A stretch of DNA of 48,265 nucleotides from Comamonas sp. (GCA_031277805.1 JAITLR010000008.1:1-48265); one strand, 5' to 3'; positions 25,857 through 35,295 are shown, counted from the first letter of the stretch. Notes: a model not told the origin generated them from the letters alone. Numbers and translations: made by a program.

Positions 25857-26761
25857 CGCAGGCAGGTCAGCACGGCTTCAAAATGCGCCGGCACATTGAG
25901 GGCCGGCGCATGGCCACAGCCCTCGACCTCCAGCCAGGTCAGCAGCCCTCTGGCGCCGGGGCCGCGCTGCTGCATGCGCTCGGCCACGGGTCTGAGCACC
26001 AGATCCGAGTCCACGCCGCGCAGCAGCAGCACCGGAATCTGAAGCGCATCGTAGTGCTCCCAGATCAGGTAGTCGTTATCGTGCGCGGTGAACTGCTGGA
26101 TCATGGCCGGGTCATAGTGCGGCGTCACACGGCCGTCGTCGGTGCGACGCGTGCTGGTCTCGGTGAGCTTGCGCCACTCGACTTCGCTGAGCCAGCCATA
26201 GGGCTTGTAGGCCTGGCGAAAAAAGGCCTCCAGCTCGGCCACGGTGGCAAAGACCGGTGGCTGGCCCGCATAGGCCTTGATACGCTCAAGTGCGGCTGCA
26301 GCCAGCTCGGGCGCGTTGTCGTTGAGCGTGAGCGTGAGAATGCGCTGTCTGAGCGCCGGCTCGAACAGGCCCGAGGCGCAGACCGTGCCAATCGCCCCTC
26401 CCATGGAGGTGCCCACCCAGTGCACCTGCTCCAACGCCAGCGCATCCAGGAGTTCACGCGCCAGCCGCGCATAAAAGCGCAGGCGGTATTCCTCGCGAGG
26501 CGCCCGGCTCCATTGGCTCAGGCCCCGGCCCAGCGTGTCGGGGCAGATCACGCGGTAGCCCTGGCCAGCCAGGAACCGCGCCAGCGCATCCATGTCACGG
26601 CCCGTGCGAGCCAGGCCGTGCCAGGCAATCACCGTGGCCACGGGCTCGCCGGCTGGCACCCAATCCATGTAATGGATTTCGTAGCTGGCGCAGTTCGCAT
26701 AACGGGATACTGGCGCGAGGGCCGCAGAAGCACAGTGGTTGGACATGGCAGGTTTCAGCAT
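25850..26761 (-). CDS. Alpha/beta hydrolase
   Basis: 303 residues from ATG 26761; ATG 26746 is an alternative. The fold is readable: oxyanion region [13 protein letters not shown], nucleophile elbow [10 protein letters not shown] (Ser119), acid in LRGVDSDLV, and His284 in GCGHAP. The substrate cannot be read from sequence. It follows the 3-hydroxybutyrate oligomer hydrolase gene by 92 nt on the same strand, so action on a related ester is possible but unproven. The upstream sequence is a dispersed hairpin element that ends directly at the ATG, leaving GGGGG as the only ribosome-binding candidate. Confidence 0.87.
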   Translation of the reverse strand: MLKPAMSNHCASAALAPVSRYANCASYEIHYMDWVPAGEPVATVIAWHGLARTGRDMDALARFLAGQGYRVICPDTLGRGLSQWSRAPREEYRLRFYARLARELLDALALEQVHWVGTSMGGAIGTVCASGLFEPALRQRILTLTLNDNAPELAAAALERIKAYAGQPPVFATVAELEAFFRQAYKPYGWLSEVEWRKLTETSTRRTDDGRVTPHYDPAMIQQFTAHDNDYLIWEHYDALQIPVLLLRGVDSDLVLRPVAERMQQRGPGARGLLTWLEVEGCGHAPALNVPAHFEAVLTCLRQ

Positions 26762-26810
26762 CAAAAAGGCCCCCAGCGCATATGAGATAAGCGCTGTCAG
26801 CTATCAAATT
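26762..26810 (-). repeat. GCGCTTG-type dispersed hairpin element, copy 3
   Basis: Minus strand: AATTTGATAGCTGACAGCGC, then TTATCTCATATGCGCTGG, GGG and a T-run. The GCGCTTAT/ATATGCGC arms pair imperfectly. It abuts the start codon of the alpha/beta hydrolase. Confidence 0.6.
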
Positions 26811-26853
26811 CGGTAGCCGACCGGCGGCAACCGCCACCGGCCGGTAGTGCAGA

Positions 26854-29001
26854 TCAGTCCGGCACGCGGATGGCTCCGGCGCTGACCTCGATCATGTCGG
26901 CCGCAGCCGGCATGCTGGCAATCAGTGGCAGGTTGGCCGGCTGTATGGCCGGTGCCTGGCCCGGGTTGCCGCCACGCGGCACGGTGCGCACCACCTGGCT
27001 GGGCGGCAGTGCCTTGCCGTTGGCCAGGTTGTCGTACATGGCATCGAGGGCACGGTTCAGATAGACATGCAGCGGGATGTAGCGCGTGTCGTAGCCCGGC
27101 AGCACGGTGGGCAGGCCGATGAAGCTGTCGAAGTGCTGGGCATTCGTGACCTCCACATAGCTGAGCCGGCTGGCAGCGCCCTCCACTTTCCTGTTGAGCG
27201 CCACATAGGGCCGTGTCGTATGGTTCACTGGCAGCAACGCATCCGCACGGCCGTGGACGATGATGGCCGGTTTGCCGTGTAGATTGCCATTGCGTCTTGT
27301 CTCATCAACACCGGCCTGCAGTGCCCTGGCAGCGCCGTCGCTGCCCGTGACAAGATTGCGCAGACATAAAGCACCCGGCGTGTTCCAGTCGGCCACGCCC
27401 GAATTCGTCGAGATGGAGAGGAAATCGCGCGCGGCACCGAACTTGCCGTTGTTGTTGATGAGCTGCACGCCGCTCGATGGCGGCACGCCATTGCCCGTGG
27501 AGAACATGCTGGCCAGTGCCTCGGGCACCAGCGGCGTCACCGCGCCCGCAGCCGTCGCACTTGCGTAGCTGTAGCCGCAGAGGTTGTCCTTCACGCTGGC
27601 GCGCGAGAGCGAGCTGGCAAAAGTGACCGACACGGCGGGCGCCACCTCAAAGGCGGCCAGCGAGGCATGCAGCTCGCTGGACTCAGGCTCCCAGCCGTAG
27701 TCGCGCAGCTTCTGCAATGCCTCTTCGGCCTGCGCTGCCGTGGCGGTGGCGCTCAGCAGACCCGCGTTCTTGAGCGCCGCGCAGCGATTGGGCGCAATCG
27801 GCAGCGCTGCGCTGGCAAAGCCCGCAGCAAACGCAGCCGCATAGGGCGAGCCGCTGACCGAAGCCGCCAGCGAGGCGCAGGGCTGGTAGAGGTTGGCATA
27901 GGTCGTGAAGTCCACCAGCGTCTTGCCCACCACAGGCAATGCCGTGCCGCCGCGCTGCACGGTCACGCCGGGGCTGGCGGGCAGTTCCACCGCGGGTTCG
28001 GATACGGCCACGCCGTTGATCAGCCCCTGTGTGTCCTGCTCGGCGGCGGCAATCGCCGCGCCGCCGCCGTTGGAGATGCTGGACGCGATGACGATGGTAT
28101 TGCTCGGCCTGATGGTCCGCAGGCGCTCGCCCAGAATGTTATGGTCGCCATAGCGCTCGTTGAGCACGTAGTAGGCAAACTCCACAGCCTGCAACGTGGT
28201 ACGACCCCAGTCCTTCTCTGCGTTCTGGCCCGAGTGTGCATGCTTGAAGGCAAAGCGGTTGGGTGTGGCCGTATTGAACGTGGCCAGTTCGCCAGCCGTG
28301 AGCCCTGCATTGAAGGCAGCCTGCTTGCCCGCCGCGGCGGCCGTGCTGCGCGTGCCGTCGATCAGTGGCACGGTGTCGTTCATGAGGTCATGTGGCGCGG
28401 CCCCCGTGCCCTTGTCGGAGTACGCCACCGCGCAGCCTCGCTTGAGCCCCCATTCACCCGTGGTAATGGCGCCATACACACCGCGCGAACCCGAAGCCGT
28501 GGCGGTGATGATGCAGGCCTTCTTGGGATCGAAGCTGGCAGGCACCTGCACCATGAGCGTGACGTTCTTGCGACCCGTGCCGTCGTCCGAGAACGCGATG
28601 TACTCGGTGCCGGCAATCTTGCCTTCGCTGGCCGTCACCCGACCCTGCGCATCCACGTTGGGGCCATAGAGCGAGCCATAGCCGCCTGCGGCTGTCATGT
28701 CCAGCATGGCGCGGTAATTGGTGTAGATGGCCAGGCGGCGCAGCTCGGCTGCCGTCGGCTGGAGCGCGCTGGCAAAACCCGGCGCCGTGGCTGCGGCCAG
28801 ACCGCCCTTGCCCAGGCCCGCGGTCAGCAGGTCGTCGCTGCCGCCGTCGTAGGCCTGCTGCCGCACCGCCCCCAGGTAGCCAGGCTTGGTATTCAGGTCA
28901 CCGCCGTCGCCGCCTCCACAAGCGGTCAGCACGGCAGCCGCCAGCACCGCAAGGGCGCCAAGGGAAAGAGGCTGCAAGGCAACCGCATAGGTCTTCTGCA
29001 T
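26854..29001 (-). CDS. D-(-)-3-hydroxybutyrate oligomer hydrolase
   Basis: 715 residues, matching the large 3HBOH family of beta-proteobacteria that splits soluble oligomers of 3-hydroxybutyrate released from the storage polymer PHB into monomers. A lipoprotein-type signal is visible with LTAC and Cys28, followed by a Gly/Asp linker, so an extracytoplasmic location is likely. The nucleophile is probably the Ser in SISNGGGAA (around 310); the family motif GSRGVYGAI and the C-terminal [11 protein letters not shown] also fit. An AGGAG site precedes the ATG. It is 56 nt after livM on the same strand, an unusual partner for a liv-type transporter. Confidence 0.88.
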   Translation of the reverse strand: MQKTYAVALQPLSLGALAVLAAAVLTACGGGDGGDLNTKPGYLGAVRQQAYDGGSDDLLTAGLGKGGLAAATAPGFASALQPTAAELRRLAIYTNYRAMLDMTAAGGYGSLYGPNVDAQGRVTASEGKIAGTEYIAFSDDGTGRKNVTLMVQVPASFDPKKACIITATASGSRGVYGAITTGEWGLKRGCAVAYSDKGTGAAPHDLMNDTVPLIDGTRSTAAAAGKQAAFNAGLTAGELATFNTATPNRFAFKHAHSGQNAEKDWGRTTLQAVEFAYYVLNERYGDHNILGERLRTIRPSNTIVIASSISNGGGAAIAAAEQDTQGLINGVAVSEPAVELPASPGVTVQRGGTALPVVGKTLVDFTTYANLYQPCASLAASVSGSPYAAAFAAGFASAALPIAPNRCAALKNAGLLSATATAAQAEEALQKLRDYGWEPESSELHASLAAFEVAPAVSVTFASSLSRASVKDNLCGYSYASATAAGAVTPLVPEALASMFSTGNGVPPSSGVQLINNNGKFGAARDFLSISTNSGVADWNTPGALCLRNLVTGSDGAARALQAGVDETRRNGNLHGKPAIIVHGRADALLPVNHTTRPYVALNRKVEGAASRLSYVEVTNAQHFDSFIGLPTVLPGYDTRYIPLHVYLNRALDAMYDNLANGKALPPSQVVRTVPRGGNPGQAPAIQPANLPLIASMPAAADMIEVSAGAIRVPD

Positions 29002-29057
29002 GGGCTTTGTCTCCTGTCGTAGTGAAAGCAGTCAGAGAAGGGATGCCAGGAAAAAAG

Positions 29058-30128
29058 TCAGGGCTTGCGCACCGCTCCCGCGCGCAGCCGGCCCACCACA
29101 CCGGTGGGAAAGTAATAGACCGACAGCACGAACAGCAGGCCCAGCCACAGCAGCCAGCGATCGGGTGACAGCAGCGCGGCCAGCCAGGGCAGGCTGCCAG
29201 TGGCCTCGCTGGCCAGGCGCAGCAGGTCCTGCAGATAGCTCTGGGCGATCAGGAACACCACAGCGCCTATCACCGCGCCGTAGATGGTGCCCATGCCGCC
29301 GATCACCACAATGAGCAGACAGTCCATCATGATCTCGAACGAGAGCGAGGTATCGGGCCCGTTGTAGCGCAGCCAGACGGCCAGCATGGCGCCGGCCAAG
29401 CAGGCGAACAGGGCCGACAGCACGCTGGAGGTGGTGCGGTAGACCACCACGCGGTAGCCAATGGCCTCGGCACGGAATTCGTTCTCACGGATGGCTTGCA
29501 GCACACGGCCGAACGGTGAATTGACGATGCGCAGCAGCATCAGTACCAGAACCACGGCCACGGCAAACAGCAGGTAGTAGCTGATGATCCTGCCGTCGAT
29601 GAGGATGCCGAAGATCTCGTTCTCGAACGGCTCGAAGCTGGGCGACAACCATTCGGGCATCTTGAAGGTCAGGCCATCCTCGCCTCCGGTCCATTCGGAC
29701 AGCTGCGAAGCCAGGGTCTGAAATGCAGCCGCCACGGCCAGCGTGATCATGGCGAAGAAGATGGCGCGCACACGCAGGGAGAACAGGCCGATGGCCAGGG
29801 ACAAGAGCAGCGACACCAGCAGCGCCGCCCCCAGTCCCAGGGCCAGCGCCCCCCAGCCCGGCCCCAGCCTGCCTGAGGCAATGGCCACACCATAGGCACC
29901 TATGCCAAAAAACATGGTGTGAGCAAAGCTGACGATGCCGGTATAGCCGAGCAGCAGGTCAAAGCTTGCCACCAGCACCACAAAGATCAGCACCTTGGCC
30001 GCCACATTGAGCGCCTTGACGCCGGGAAAGAGAAACGGCGCCACGGCCAGGCCCGCGAAGATCAGCAACAACACCACGGCCAGCACGCGACTGCGCGGCA
30101 TGTCGCCGGAGAGCAAACGGTTGAGCAT
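29058..30128 (-). CDS. livM: Branched-chain amino acid-type ABC transporter permease LivM
   Basis: 356 residues from ATG 30128, with AAGGAGA before it; a longer frame overlaps livH. It is one of two membrane permeases of a HAAT-family importer. Family motifs seen: SFDLLLGYTGIVSFAHTMFFGIGAYG, the EAA-like cytoplasmic loop RVLQAIRENEFRAEAIGY, and GGMGTIYGAVIGA. About nine spans. The start is 11 nt after livH. The named substrate class is only the family default; the operon context suggests another small acid. Confidence 0.93.
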   Translation of the reverse strand: MLNRLLSGDMPRSRVLAVVLLLIFAGLAVAPFLFPGVKALNVAAKVLIFVVLVASFDLLLGYTGIVSFAHTMFFGIGAYGVAIASGRLGPGWGALALGLGAALLVSLLLSLAIGLFSLRVRAIFFAMITLAVAAAFQTLASQLSEWTGGEDGLTFKMPEWLSPSFEPFENEIFGILIDGRIISYYLLFAVAVVLVLMLLRIVNSPFGRVLQAIRENEFRAEAIGYRVVVYRTTSSVLSALFACLAGAMLAVWLRYNGPDTSLSFEIMMDCLLIVVIGGMGTIYGAVIGAVVFLIAQSYLQDLLRLASEATGSLPWLAALLSPDRWLLWLGLLFVLSVYYFPTGVVGRLRAGAVRKP

Positions 30129-30139
30129 TCTGTTCTCCT

Positions 30140-31123
30140 TCAGCGGTTGGCGACCGGATAGATGCCTTGGGGACGCCACAGCAGGACAGCCACCATGAGC
30201 GCGATATTGGAAAACAGCGCCACCTTGGGCACCAGAAAACCCGCGTAGTTGGCCATCAGTCCCACAAGCAGCGCACCGATCAGCGCGCCGCCCGTGCTGC
30301 CCAGACCGCCGATGATGATGACGATGAAGATCAGCACATTGACCTGGGCGCCCATCTGCGCCACCACGTTCTGCTGGTACAGGCCCCACATCACCCCGCC
30401 CAGCCCAGCCAGGGCCGAGCCCGCGACGAACACGGCCACGAACAATCGGCGCACACGGTAGCCCAGGGACTCAACCATCTCGCGGTCCTGCACGCCGGCG
30501 CGGATCAGCAGGCCGATCTTGGTGCGCGACAACATGAAGGCCAGCACGGCAAACACGGCGGCGCCCACCAGCACGGCGAAGACCCGGTATTTCTCCACGG
30601 CCGCATCGCCCAGCAGCCAGGCGCCCTTCATGGCTTCGGGCAGTGGCAGCGGAATCTGCTGCGGACCCCAGATGACCTTGATCAGCTCCTCGCCGATGAT
30701 CATGCCGCCCATGGTGATGAGAATCTGCTTGAGGTGCTGGCCGTAGACGGGCCGCACGATGAAGCGCTCGAAGGCCAGGCCCAAGGCACCCGCCACCAGC
30801 ATGGCCATCACCATGGCGAGCAGCACGGCCACCAGGTTGCGCCACAGCTGCGCCGAGCCCGTCCAGTCGCCCATGGCACCGAGCACGCTGGTGGCAACGA
30901 AAGCACCCAGAGCGATGAACACGCCATGGCCGAAGTTGAGCACGTCCATGAGGCCGAACACCAGGGTCAGCCCCGAGGCGATGATGAAGATGATCATGCC
31001 CATGGCCAGGCCGGCCACCGTCAGCGTAAGCCAGGTGCTGGGAGAACCCACCAGGGGCAAGGTAGCCAGCGCCAGCAGCGGCACCAGCAGCAGCGGCTTG
31101 TAATCCAGGTCCTTGCGCATCAT
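30140..31123 (-). CDS. livH: Branched-chain amino acid-type ABC transporter permease LivH
   Basis: 327 residues from the first of two adjacent ATG codons (31123), with GAGGTGA upstream. It is a HAAT-family inner-membrane permease partnering LivM. Seen: GLTLVFGLMDVLNFGHGVFIALGAF, the coupling loop IRAGVQDREMVESLGYRV, and IIGGLGSTGGALIGALLVG. The gap of 91 nt to livF holds a dispersed hairpin element, which could lower read-through to livH and livM. Confidence 0.93.
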   Translation of the reverse strand: MMRKDLDYKPLLLVPLLALATLPLVGSPSTWLTLTVAGLAMGMIIFIIASGLTLVFGLMDVLNFGHGVFIALGAFVATSVLGAMGDWTGSAQLWRNLVAVLLAMVMAMLVAGALGLAFERFIVRPVYGQHLKQILITMGGMIIGEELIKVIWGPQQIPLPLPEAMKGAWLLGDAAVEKYRVFAVLVGAAVFAVLAFMLSRTKIGLLIRAGVQDREMVESLGYRVRRLFVAVFVAGSALAGLGGVMWGLYQQNVVAQMGAQVNVLIFIVIIIGGLGSTGGALIGALLVGLMANYAGFLVPKVALFSNIALMVAVLLWRPQGIYPVANR

Positions 31124-31149
31124 GTCTTCACCTCGGCGCGAACTTTCAT

Positions 31150-31198
31150 ATCCATAGCAGCCTGCGCTTGACCAGCAAGCGCTCGATTTGTTTTTTGC
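31150..31198 (+). repeat. GCGCTTG-type dispersed hairpin element, copy 4
   Basis: The best-formed copy: CATAGCAGCC, then GCGCTTG, loop ACCAG, CAAGCGC, and a T-rich end, giving a perfect 7-bp stem at 31164-31170/31176-31182. It lies inside the liv operon between livF and livH. Confidence 0.75.
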
Positions 31199-31214
31199 TT
31201 TGACTTCTGTAACT

Positions 31215-31940
31215 TCATAGCGCCAGCCCCAGCAGCGACTGCTGCAGTTCCTCGTCGGCCGCAAGATCTGCCATGCGGCCCGCGTGCACGACACGGCCGT
31301 TGTCCATTACGGCCACGCCGTCGCCCAGGCGCTTGGCGAAGGCAAGGTTCTGCTCGACCAGCAGAATGCTCACGCCGCTGGCCTTGAGCTGGGCGAAGGC
31401 TTCGATCATGTTGTTGATGATGGCCGGAGCTAGGCCTTTGCTGGGTTCATCCACGATGAGCAGATCGCGCGGCTCGACGATGGCGCGCGCCACGGCCACC
31501 ATCTGCTTTTGCCCGCCGCTGAGCTTGCCGGCCGGGTGGTCCCAGAATTTCTGCACGGCCGGGAACAGCTCGTAGATCCAGTCCAGGCGCGAGCGGTCCA
31601 TGCGCGCCGCATGCGAGGCCGAGCGTGCAGCCAGCAGCAGGTTTTCCTTGACCGTGAGGTCGGCAAAAATGCCCATGTTCTCGGGCACATAGGCGATGTT
31701 GAGCTGGGCAATCGCCGGCGTGGCCAGGCGCGTGATGTCCTGCTGGCCAAAGCGGATGCTGCCCTGCCCGGCCTGCCACAGGCCCATGATGGTGCGCAGC
31801 GTGGTGGTCTTGCCCGCGCCGTTGCGGCCCAGCAGCATGGTGACTTCGCCGCGCGGCACGGCCAAATCCACGCCGTGGAGGATGTGATAGGCGCCGATAT
31901 GGGTGTGCACGCCCTGGAGCTCCAACAGTATCTCGCTCAT
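31215..31940 (-). CDS. livF: Branched-chain amino acid-type ABC transporter ATPase LivF
   Basis: 241 residues, the usual LivF size. It is a cytoplasmic nucleotide-binding subunit. Walker A GRNGAGKTT (about 38), signature LSGGQKQM, Walker B LLIVDEPSKGLAP and a switch His in the C-terminal part of the frame region expected for the family. Its ATG overlaps the livG stop by 4 nt, so translation is probably coupled. Confidence 0.95.
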   Translation of the reverse strand: MSEILLELQGVHTHIGAYHILHGVDLAVPRGEVTMLLGRNGAGKTTTLRTIMGLWQAGQGSIRFGQQDITRLATPAIAQLNIAYVPENMGIFADLTVKENLLLAARSASHAARMDRSRLDWIYELFPAVQKFWDHPAGKLSGGQKQMVAVARAIVEPRDLLIVDEPSKGLAPAIINNMIEAFAQLKASGVSILLVEQNLAFAKRLGDGVAVMDNGRVVHAGRMADLAADEELQQSLLGLAL

Positions 31941-32767
31941 GGCTGTTCTCCTCTTCCCCCGGACGGAGGAAGGCCGGGCTGGAGGGAAGCGTCAGTGCCG
32001 CCAGCGGCATCCTGGGGCGTCAGCCCCAGGTATGCCTGCTGCACCACGGGCGAGGCAATGACTTCGGCCGGTTTGCCGTCAGCCACCAGCGTGCCATTGG
32101 TCAGCACGATGATGCGGTCGGCCAGTTCGCGCACCACATCCATCTTGTGCTCCACCAGCAAAATGATCTTGCTGCGATCCTTCTTGAGTTCGCGTATCAG
32201 GTCCAGAATCACCGGCGCCTCGTCATGGCTCATGCCCGCCGTGGGCTCGTCGAACATATAGACCTGCGGCTCCAGCGCCATGAGCAGCGCCACCTCAAGC
32301 TTGCGCTGGTCGCCATGCGGCAGGGCCGAAACCGGCTCATCGCGCCGCGCCCACAACGCCACCTGCTCCAGGATTTGCTGCGCGCGCGCCAGCAATGCAC
32401 GGTGGTCGCTCCAGATGCTCCAGAGATTCATGCCGCGCCGGTGCGCGCCCTGGCGCGTGGCCTGCACGGCCAGGCGCACGTTCTCCAGCACCGACAGGGC
32501 CGGGAACAGATTCGTGAGCTGAAAGGCACGCCCCAGGCCGGCACGCGTGCGCGCCGAAGGCGGCAGGCCCGTAAGGTCACGCCCCTGCAGCGACACCCTG
32601 CCCTCCGTGGCCCGCAGCTGTCCCGAGATCAGATTGAAGTAAGTGGTCTTGCCCGCGCCGTTGGGGCCGACGATGGCCGTCAGCGTGCCCGGCTCGAAGG
32701 AGCAGGTCACGCCGTTGACCGCTACATGGCCGCCAAAGCGGATGGTGAGCTTGTCAGTGGTCAGCAT
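31937..32767 (-). CDS. livG: Branched-chain amino acid-type ABC transporter ATPase LivG
   Basis: 276 residues. Walker A GPNGAGKTTYFN near residue 34, Walker B VYMFDEPTAGM, and a C-terminal LivG-type extension. The signature is ALPHGDQRKLE rather than LSGGQ, a known variant in this subfamily. Ribosome-binding sequence before the ATG is weak. The 209 nt between livK and livG contain two repeat elements, so livG-F-H-M expression may be lower than livK. Confidence 0.94.
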   Translation of the reverse strand: MLTTDKLTIRFGGHVAVNGVTCSFEPGTLTAIVGPNGAGKTTYFNLISGQLRATEGRVSLQGRDLTGLPPSARTRAGLGRAFQLTNLFPALSVLENVRLAVQATRQGAHRRGMNLWSIWSDHRALLARAQQILEQVALWARRDEPVSALPHGDQRKLEVALLMALEPQVYMFDEPTAGMSHDEAPVILDLIRELKKDRSKIILLVEHKMDVVRELADRIIVLTNGTLVADGKPAEVIASPVVQQAYLGLTPQDAAGGTDASLQPGLPPSGGRGEQP

Positions 32768-32778
32768 GAGAAATCGGC

Positions 32779-32827
32779 AAATACAGCCCCTAGCGCCTTA
32801 CACACAAGCGCATGCAGCTATCAAAAA
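32779..32827 (-). repeat. GCGCTTG-type dispersed hairpin element, copy 5
   Basis: Minus strand: TTTTTGATAGCTGCATGCGC, TTGTGTGTAAGGCGCTAG, then GGGCTGT. The TGATAGCTGC start and GCGCTTG arm match the other copies. It sits just upstream of livG. Confidence 0.65.
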
Positions 32828-32859
32828 GTGAACTGGACCTTGCCCGCGCTGACCAAGTC

Positions 32860-32973
32860 AGAGACGCCGAGCAAGAGCCGCCTCGCGGCGATGGCGTCGT
32901 TCTCTTCCCATAGCGCGAAGCGCGTAGAGAGAGGGGAAAGCGGCGGGGCCGCCTAGGCGCAGCCGCTCAGGGG
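32860..32973. repeat. GC-rich palindromic intergenic repeat, copy 3 (longest)
   Basis: Begins AGAGACGCCGAGCAAGAGCC, contains GCGCGAAGCGCG and ends GCGCAGCCGCTCAGGGG directly after the livK stop region. The first half matches the inverse of copy 2 and the last part matches copy 1. It can fold into a strong structure between livK and livG. Confidence 0.65.
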
Positions 32974-32976
32974 TGA

Positions 32977-34164
32977 TCACCGTCCATTCCGAATCGGAAC
33001 GTTCATTTCTTCAGGTTTGATCTCGCGCACCAGCTCGGGCACGCCCCAGGCCATGGCCGGATCGTTCTTGATCCTGAAGTGGTACATGCTCTGCATGGCC
33101 TGGTGATCTTCCTTGCGGAAGGTCATGACACCCTTGGGTGTCCCGAAGCTCATGCCTTCCATGGCCTTGATCAAGGTGTTGGTCTTGGTGTCGCCGCCAG
33201 TTTTCTTGAGTGCCGTGACGATGGCCATGGCGGCCGAGAAGCCGCCCGCCGTAAAGAAGTCGGGCGGAGCCTTGAACTGCTTGTAGCTCATGGAGACCAT
33301 GGCTTCGTTCACCGGATTCTTGGGAATGCCGAAGTAATAGTAGGTGGCACCCTCCATGCCCGGCAGATTCTTGTATGCGGCCATGGCGGGCAGGATGTTG
33401 CCGCCCGTCGCAATCTCGATGCCGTAGCGCTTGAGGTCCATGTCGACGATCTTGAAGGGGTTGCCGGCACCGGCCCAGACAATCCAGATCACCTTCTTGC
33501 CCGGAACATCCTTGAGCCTGTCGATCAGGCGCTGGGCCCCGGCCGTGAAATCGGTGGTGGCTGCAGGCAGATACTCCTCATGCACCAGCTTGCCCTTCTT
33601 GACCGCTTCCTTGAAGGCCTTGACGCCATCGCGGCCGAAGGCATTGTCCTGGGCCAGTGTCGCAATCGTCACGCCGGGCCTGTCGATGGCCACGGCATTG
33701 CTGATCGCGTCCTGACTGGAGTTGCGGCCGGTGCGGAAGATGTACTTGTTCCACTTGTCGCCGGTGATGGAATCGGCCACAGCGGGCTCGACGATCAGGA
33801 TCTTCTTGTATTCCTCGGCCACGGGCAGCATGGCCAGCGCCACGCCCGACGCGCTGGGGCCGACAGCCAGATCGGCCTTGTCGTCCGAATAGGCGGCGGC
33901 CAGCAGGCTCTTGCCCAGATCGGGCTTACCCTGGTCATCCTTTTCGATAAGCACCAGCTTCTTGCCTGCCACCGTCATGCTGCCGCCCGTGGCGTATTCA
34001 AGCCCCATCAGCAGCCCGGCCTGCGTCTGTTTGCCGTAGGCCTCCAGCGGCCCGGTCTTGCTGTAGACATGGGCGAGGCGGATTTCGGATTGCGCCAGGG
34101 CGCCGGGAACATGAACCACCATGGCCATCAGAACGGCCGCCTGCAGCAGGCTGCGCTTGTGCAT
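32977..34164 (-). CDS. livK: Branched-chain amino acid-type ABC transporter substrate-binding protein
   Basis: 395 residues from ATG 34164, with AAGGAGA before it; the longer frame up to 34356 runs through the promoter. It is a periplasmic binding protein of the Peripla_BP_6 type. A signal peptide is visible (MHKRSLLQAA to ALAQ, 1-25). Then IRLAHVYSKTGPLEAYGKQ, and VGPSASGVALAMLPVAEE in the expected order. Ligand specificity cannot be read. A sigma-54 promoter precedes it, and it leads livG-livF-livH-livM and the 3-hydroxybutyrate oligomer hydrolase. Confidence 0.92.
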   Translation of the reverse strand: MHKRSLLQAAVLMAMVVHVPGALAQSEIRLAHVYSKTGPLEAYGKQTQAGLLMGLEYATGGSMTVAGKKLVLIEKDDQGKPDLGKSLLAAAYSDDKADLAVGPSASGVALAMLPVAEEYKKILIVEPAVADSITGDKWNKYIFRTGRNSSQDAISNAVAIDRPGVTIATLAQDNAFGRDGVKAFKEAVKKGKLVHEEYLPAATTDFTAGAQRLIDRLKDVPGKKVIWIVWAGAGNPFKIVDMDLKRYGIEIATGGNILPAMAAYKNLPGMEGATYYYFGIPKNPVNEAMVSMSYKQFKAPPDFFTAGGFSAAMAIVTALKKTGGDTKTNTLIKAMEGMSFGTPKGVMTFRKEDHQAMQSMYHFRIKNDPAMAWGVPELVREIKPEEMNVPIRNGR

Positions 34165-34223
34165 GTGTTGTCTCCTTGAGGATGGATGCGGTGTGTCCGC
34201 TTGTCTTTCTATGGTGTGCAGAC

Positions 34224-34239
34224 AGCAGTCTTCGTGCCA
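34224..34239 (-). promoter_or_regulatory. Sigma-54 (RpoN) promoter of the livK operon
   Basis: On the minus strand TGGCACGAAGACTGCT, against the known consensus TGGCACG-N4-TTGCW: the -24 part matches all seven bases and the -12 part four of five. The start would be near 34213, about 50 nt before the livK ATG. An imperfect inverted repeat (GTCTGA and TCAGTC arms, 34283-34297) upstream could be an activator site. Confidence 0.7.
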
Positions 34240-34380
34240 GTCTGGTTTTCCTCTGAGTTCTGCTTCAGCCCGTATCCTGATTGACTGAAAATCAGACAAA
34301 AAAAATGCCTTTAAAAAAGACACTGCATGTTTTTCATACACTACTCCAGGCTCCACCTCGGCCGAGGTTCAAGCGCCATG

Positions 34381-34408
34381 AAAAAAGGATCACCGAGGTG
34401 ATCCTTTT
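34381..34408 (-). terminator. Rho-independent terminator of the amidohydrolase gene
   Basis: A 12-bp perfect inverted repeat (AAAAGGATCACC and its complement, 34385-34394 side to 34397-34408) ends in a run of T residues on the minus strand. It begins 5 nt past the amidohydrolase stop and separates it from the livK promoter. Confidence 0.85.
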
Positions 34409-34413
34409 AGCTT

Positions 34414-35295
34414 TCATACGGCATCGCGTTTTCTGTCCAGCTCCAGCAGCCGCACGGCGTTATCCTTGAGAATGCCGGGCATGACCTCGGGCTTGAAGCC
34501 CGCGACCTCGAAATCCTTCATCCAGCGCTCGGGCGTGATCAGCGGGAAGTCGCTGCCGAACAGCACACGGTCCTTAAGCAAGGTGTTGGCGTACTGCACC
34601 AGCTGCTTGGGGAAATACTTGGGGCTCCAGCCCGAAAGATCGATCCAGACATTGGGCTTGTGCAGCGCCACCGAGATCGCCTCATCCTGCCAGGGAAAAC
34701 TGGGGTGGGCCATGACGATCTGCATATCGCCGAAGTCCACGGCCACATCGTCCAGCAGCATGGGGTTGCTATAGGCCAGACGCAGGCCGCCGCCGCACTT
34801 CATGCCGCTGCCGATACCGCTGTGGCCGGTGTGGAAGATGGCGGGCAGCTTGTAGTGGTTTATGACCTCGTAGATGGGCCAGGCCATGCGGTCGTAGGGA
34901 TGGAAGCCCTGCACCGTGGGATGGAACTTGAAGCCCTTGACGCCGCATTCGGTGATCAGGCGCTCGGCCTCGCGCGCGCCCATCTTGCCTTTGTGTGGGT
35001 CGATGCTGGCGAACGCCACCATCATGTCGCTGTTCTCGCGCGCGGCATCGGCAATCTCTTCGTTGGGGATGCGGCGGCGACCCAGTTGCGCCTCGCTGTC
35101 CACCGTGAACATCACCAGACCGATCTTGCGCTCGCGGTAATAGGCAATGGTTTCGGCGATCGTCGGGCGCAGCGAGCTGCCGAAGTATTTGTCGGCCGCG
35201 CGGTCGTACTCCTCGCCATAGCTGTCAAAGGGATTGCGGCAGCTGACTTCCGCATGGGTGTGGAAGTCGATGGCGATCAGATCTTGATGGTTCAT
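34414..35295 (-). CDS. Amidohydrolase family protein (TIM-barrel, PF04909-like)
   Basis: 293 residues. The metal-dependent amidohydrolase-2 fold is visible: N-terminal HxH in DFHTH (His12, His14), AIFHTGHSG, VMAHPSFPWQ, and the C-terminal FGSDFPL aspartate. Members are decarboxylases, hydratases or hydrolases of cyclic and aromatic acids; the reaction here is not identifiable. It follows the acetoacetyl-CoA synthetase gene by 47 nt and is the last gene before a strong terminator, so it is likely in the same operon. Confidence 0.87.
   Translation of the reverse strand: MNHQDLIAIDFHTHAEVSCRNPFDSYGEEYDRAADKYFGSSLRPTIAETIAYYRERKIGLVMFTVDSEAQLGRRRIPNEEIADAARENSDMMVAFASIDPHKGKMGAREAERLITECGVKGFKFHPTVQGFHPYDRMAWPIYEVINHYKLPAIFHTGHSGIGSGMKCGGGLRLAYSNPMLLDDVAVDFGDMQIVMAHPSFPWQDEAISVALHKPNVWIDLSGWSPKYFPKQLVQYANTLLKDRVLFGSDFPLITPERWMKDFEVAGFKPEVMPGILKDNAVRLLELDRKRDAV

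Noticed and set aside
32767..32767. livG as a defective ATPase because it lacks LSGGQ
   Set aside because: LPHGDQRKLE is a familiar LivG variant and both Walker motifs are intact.
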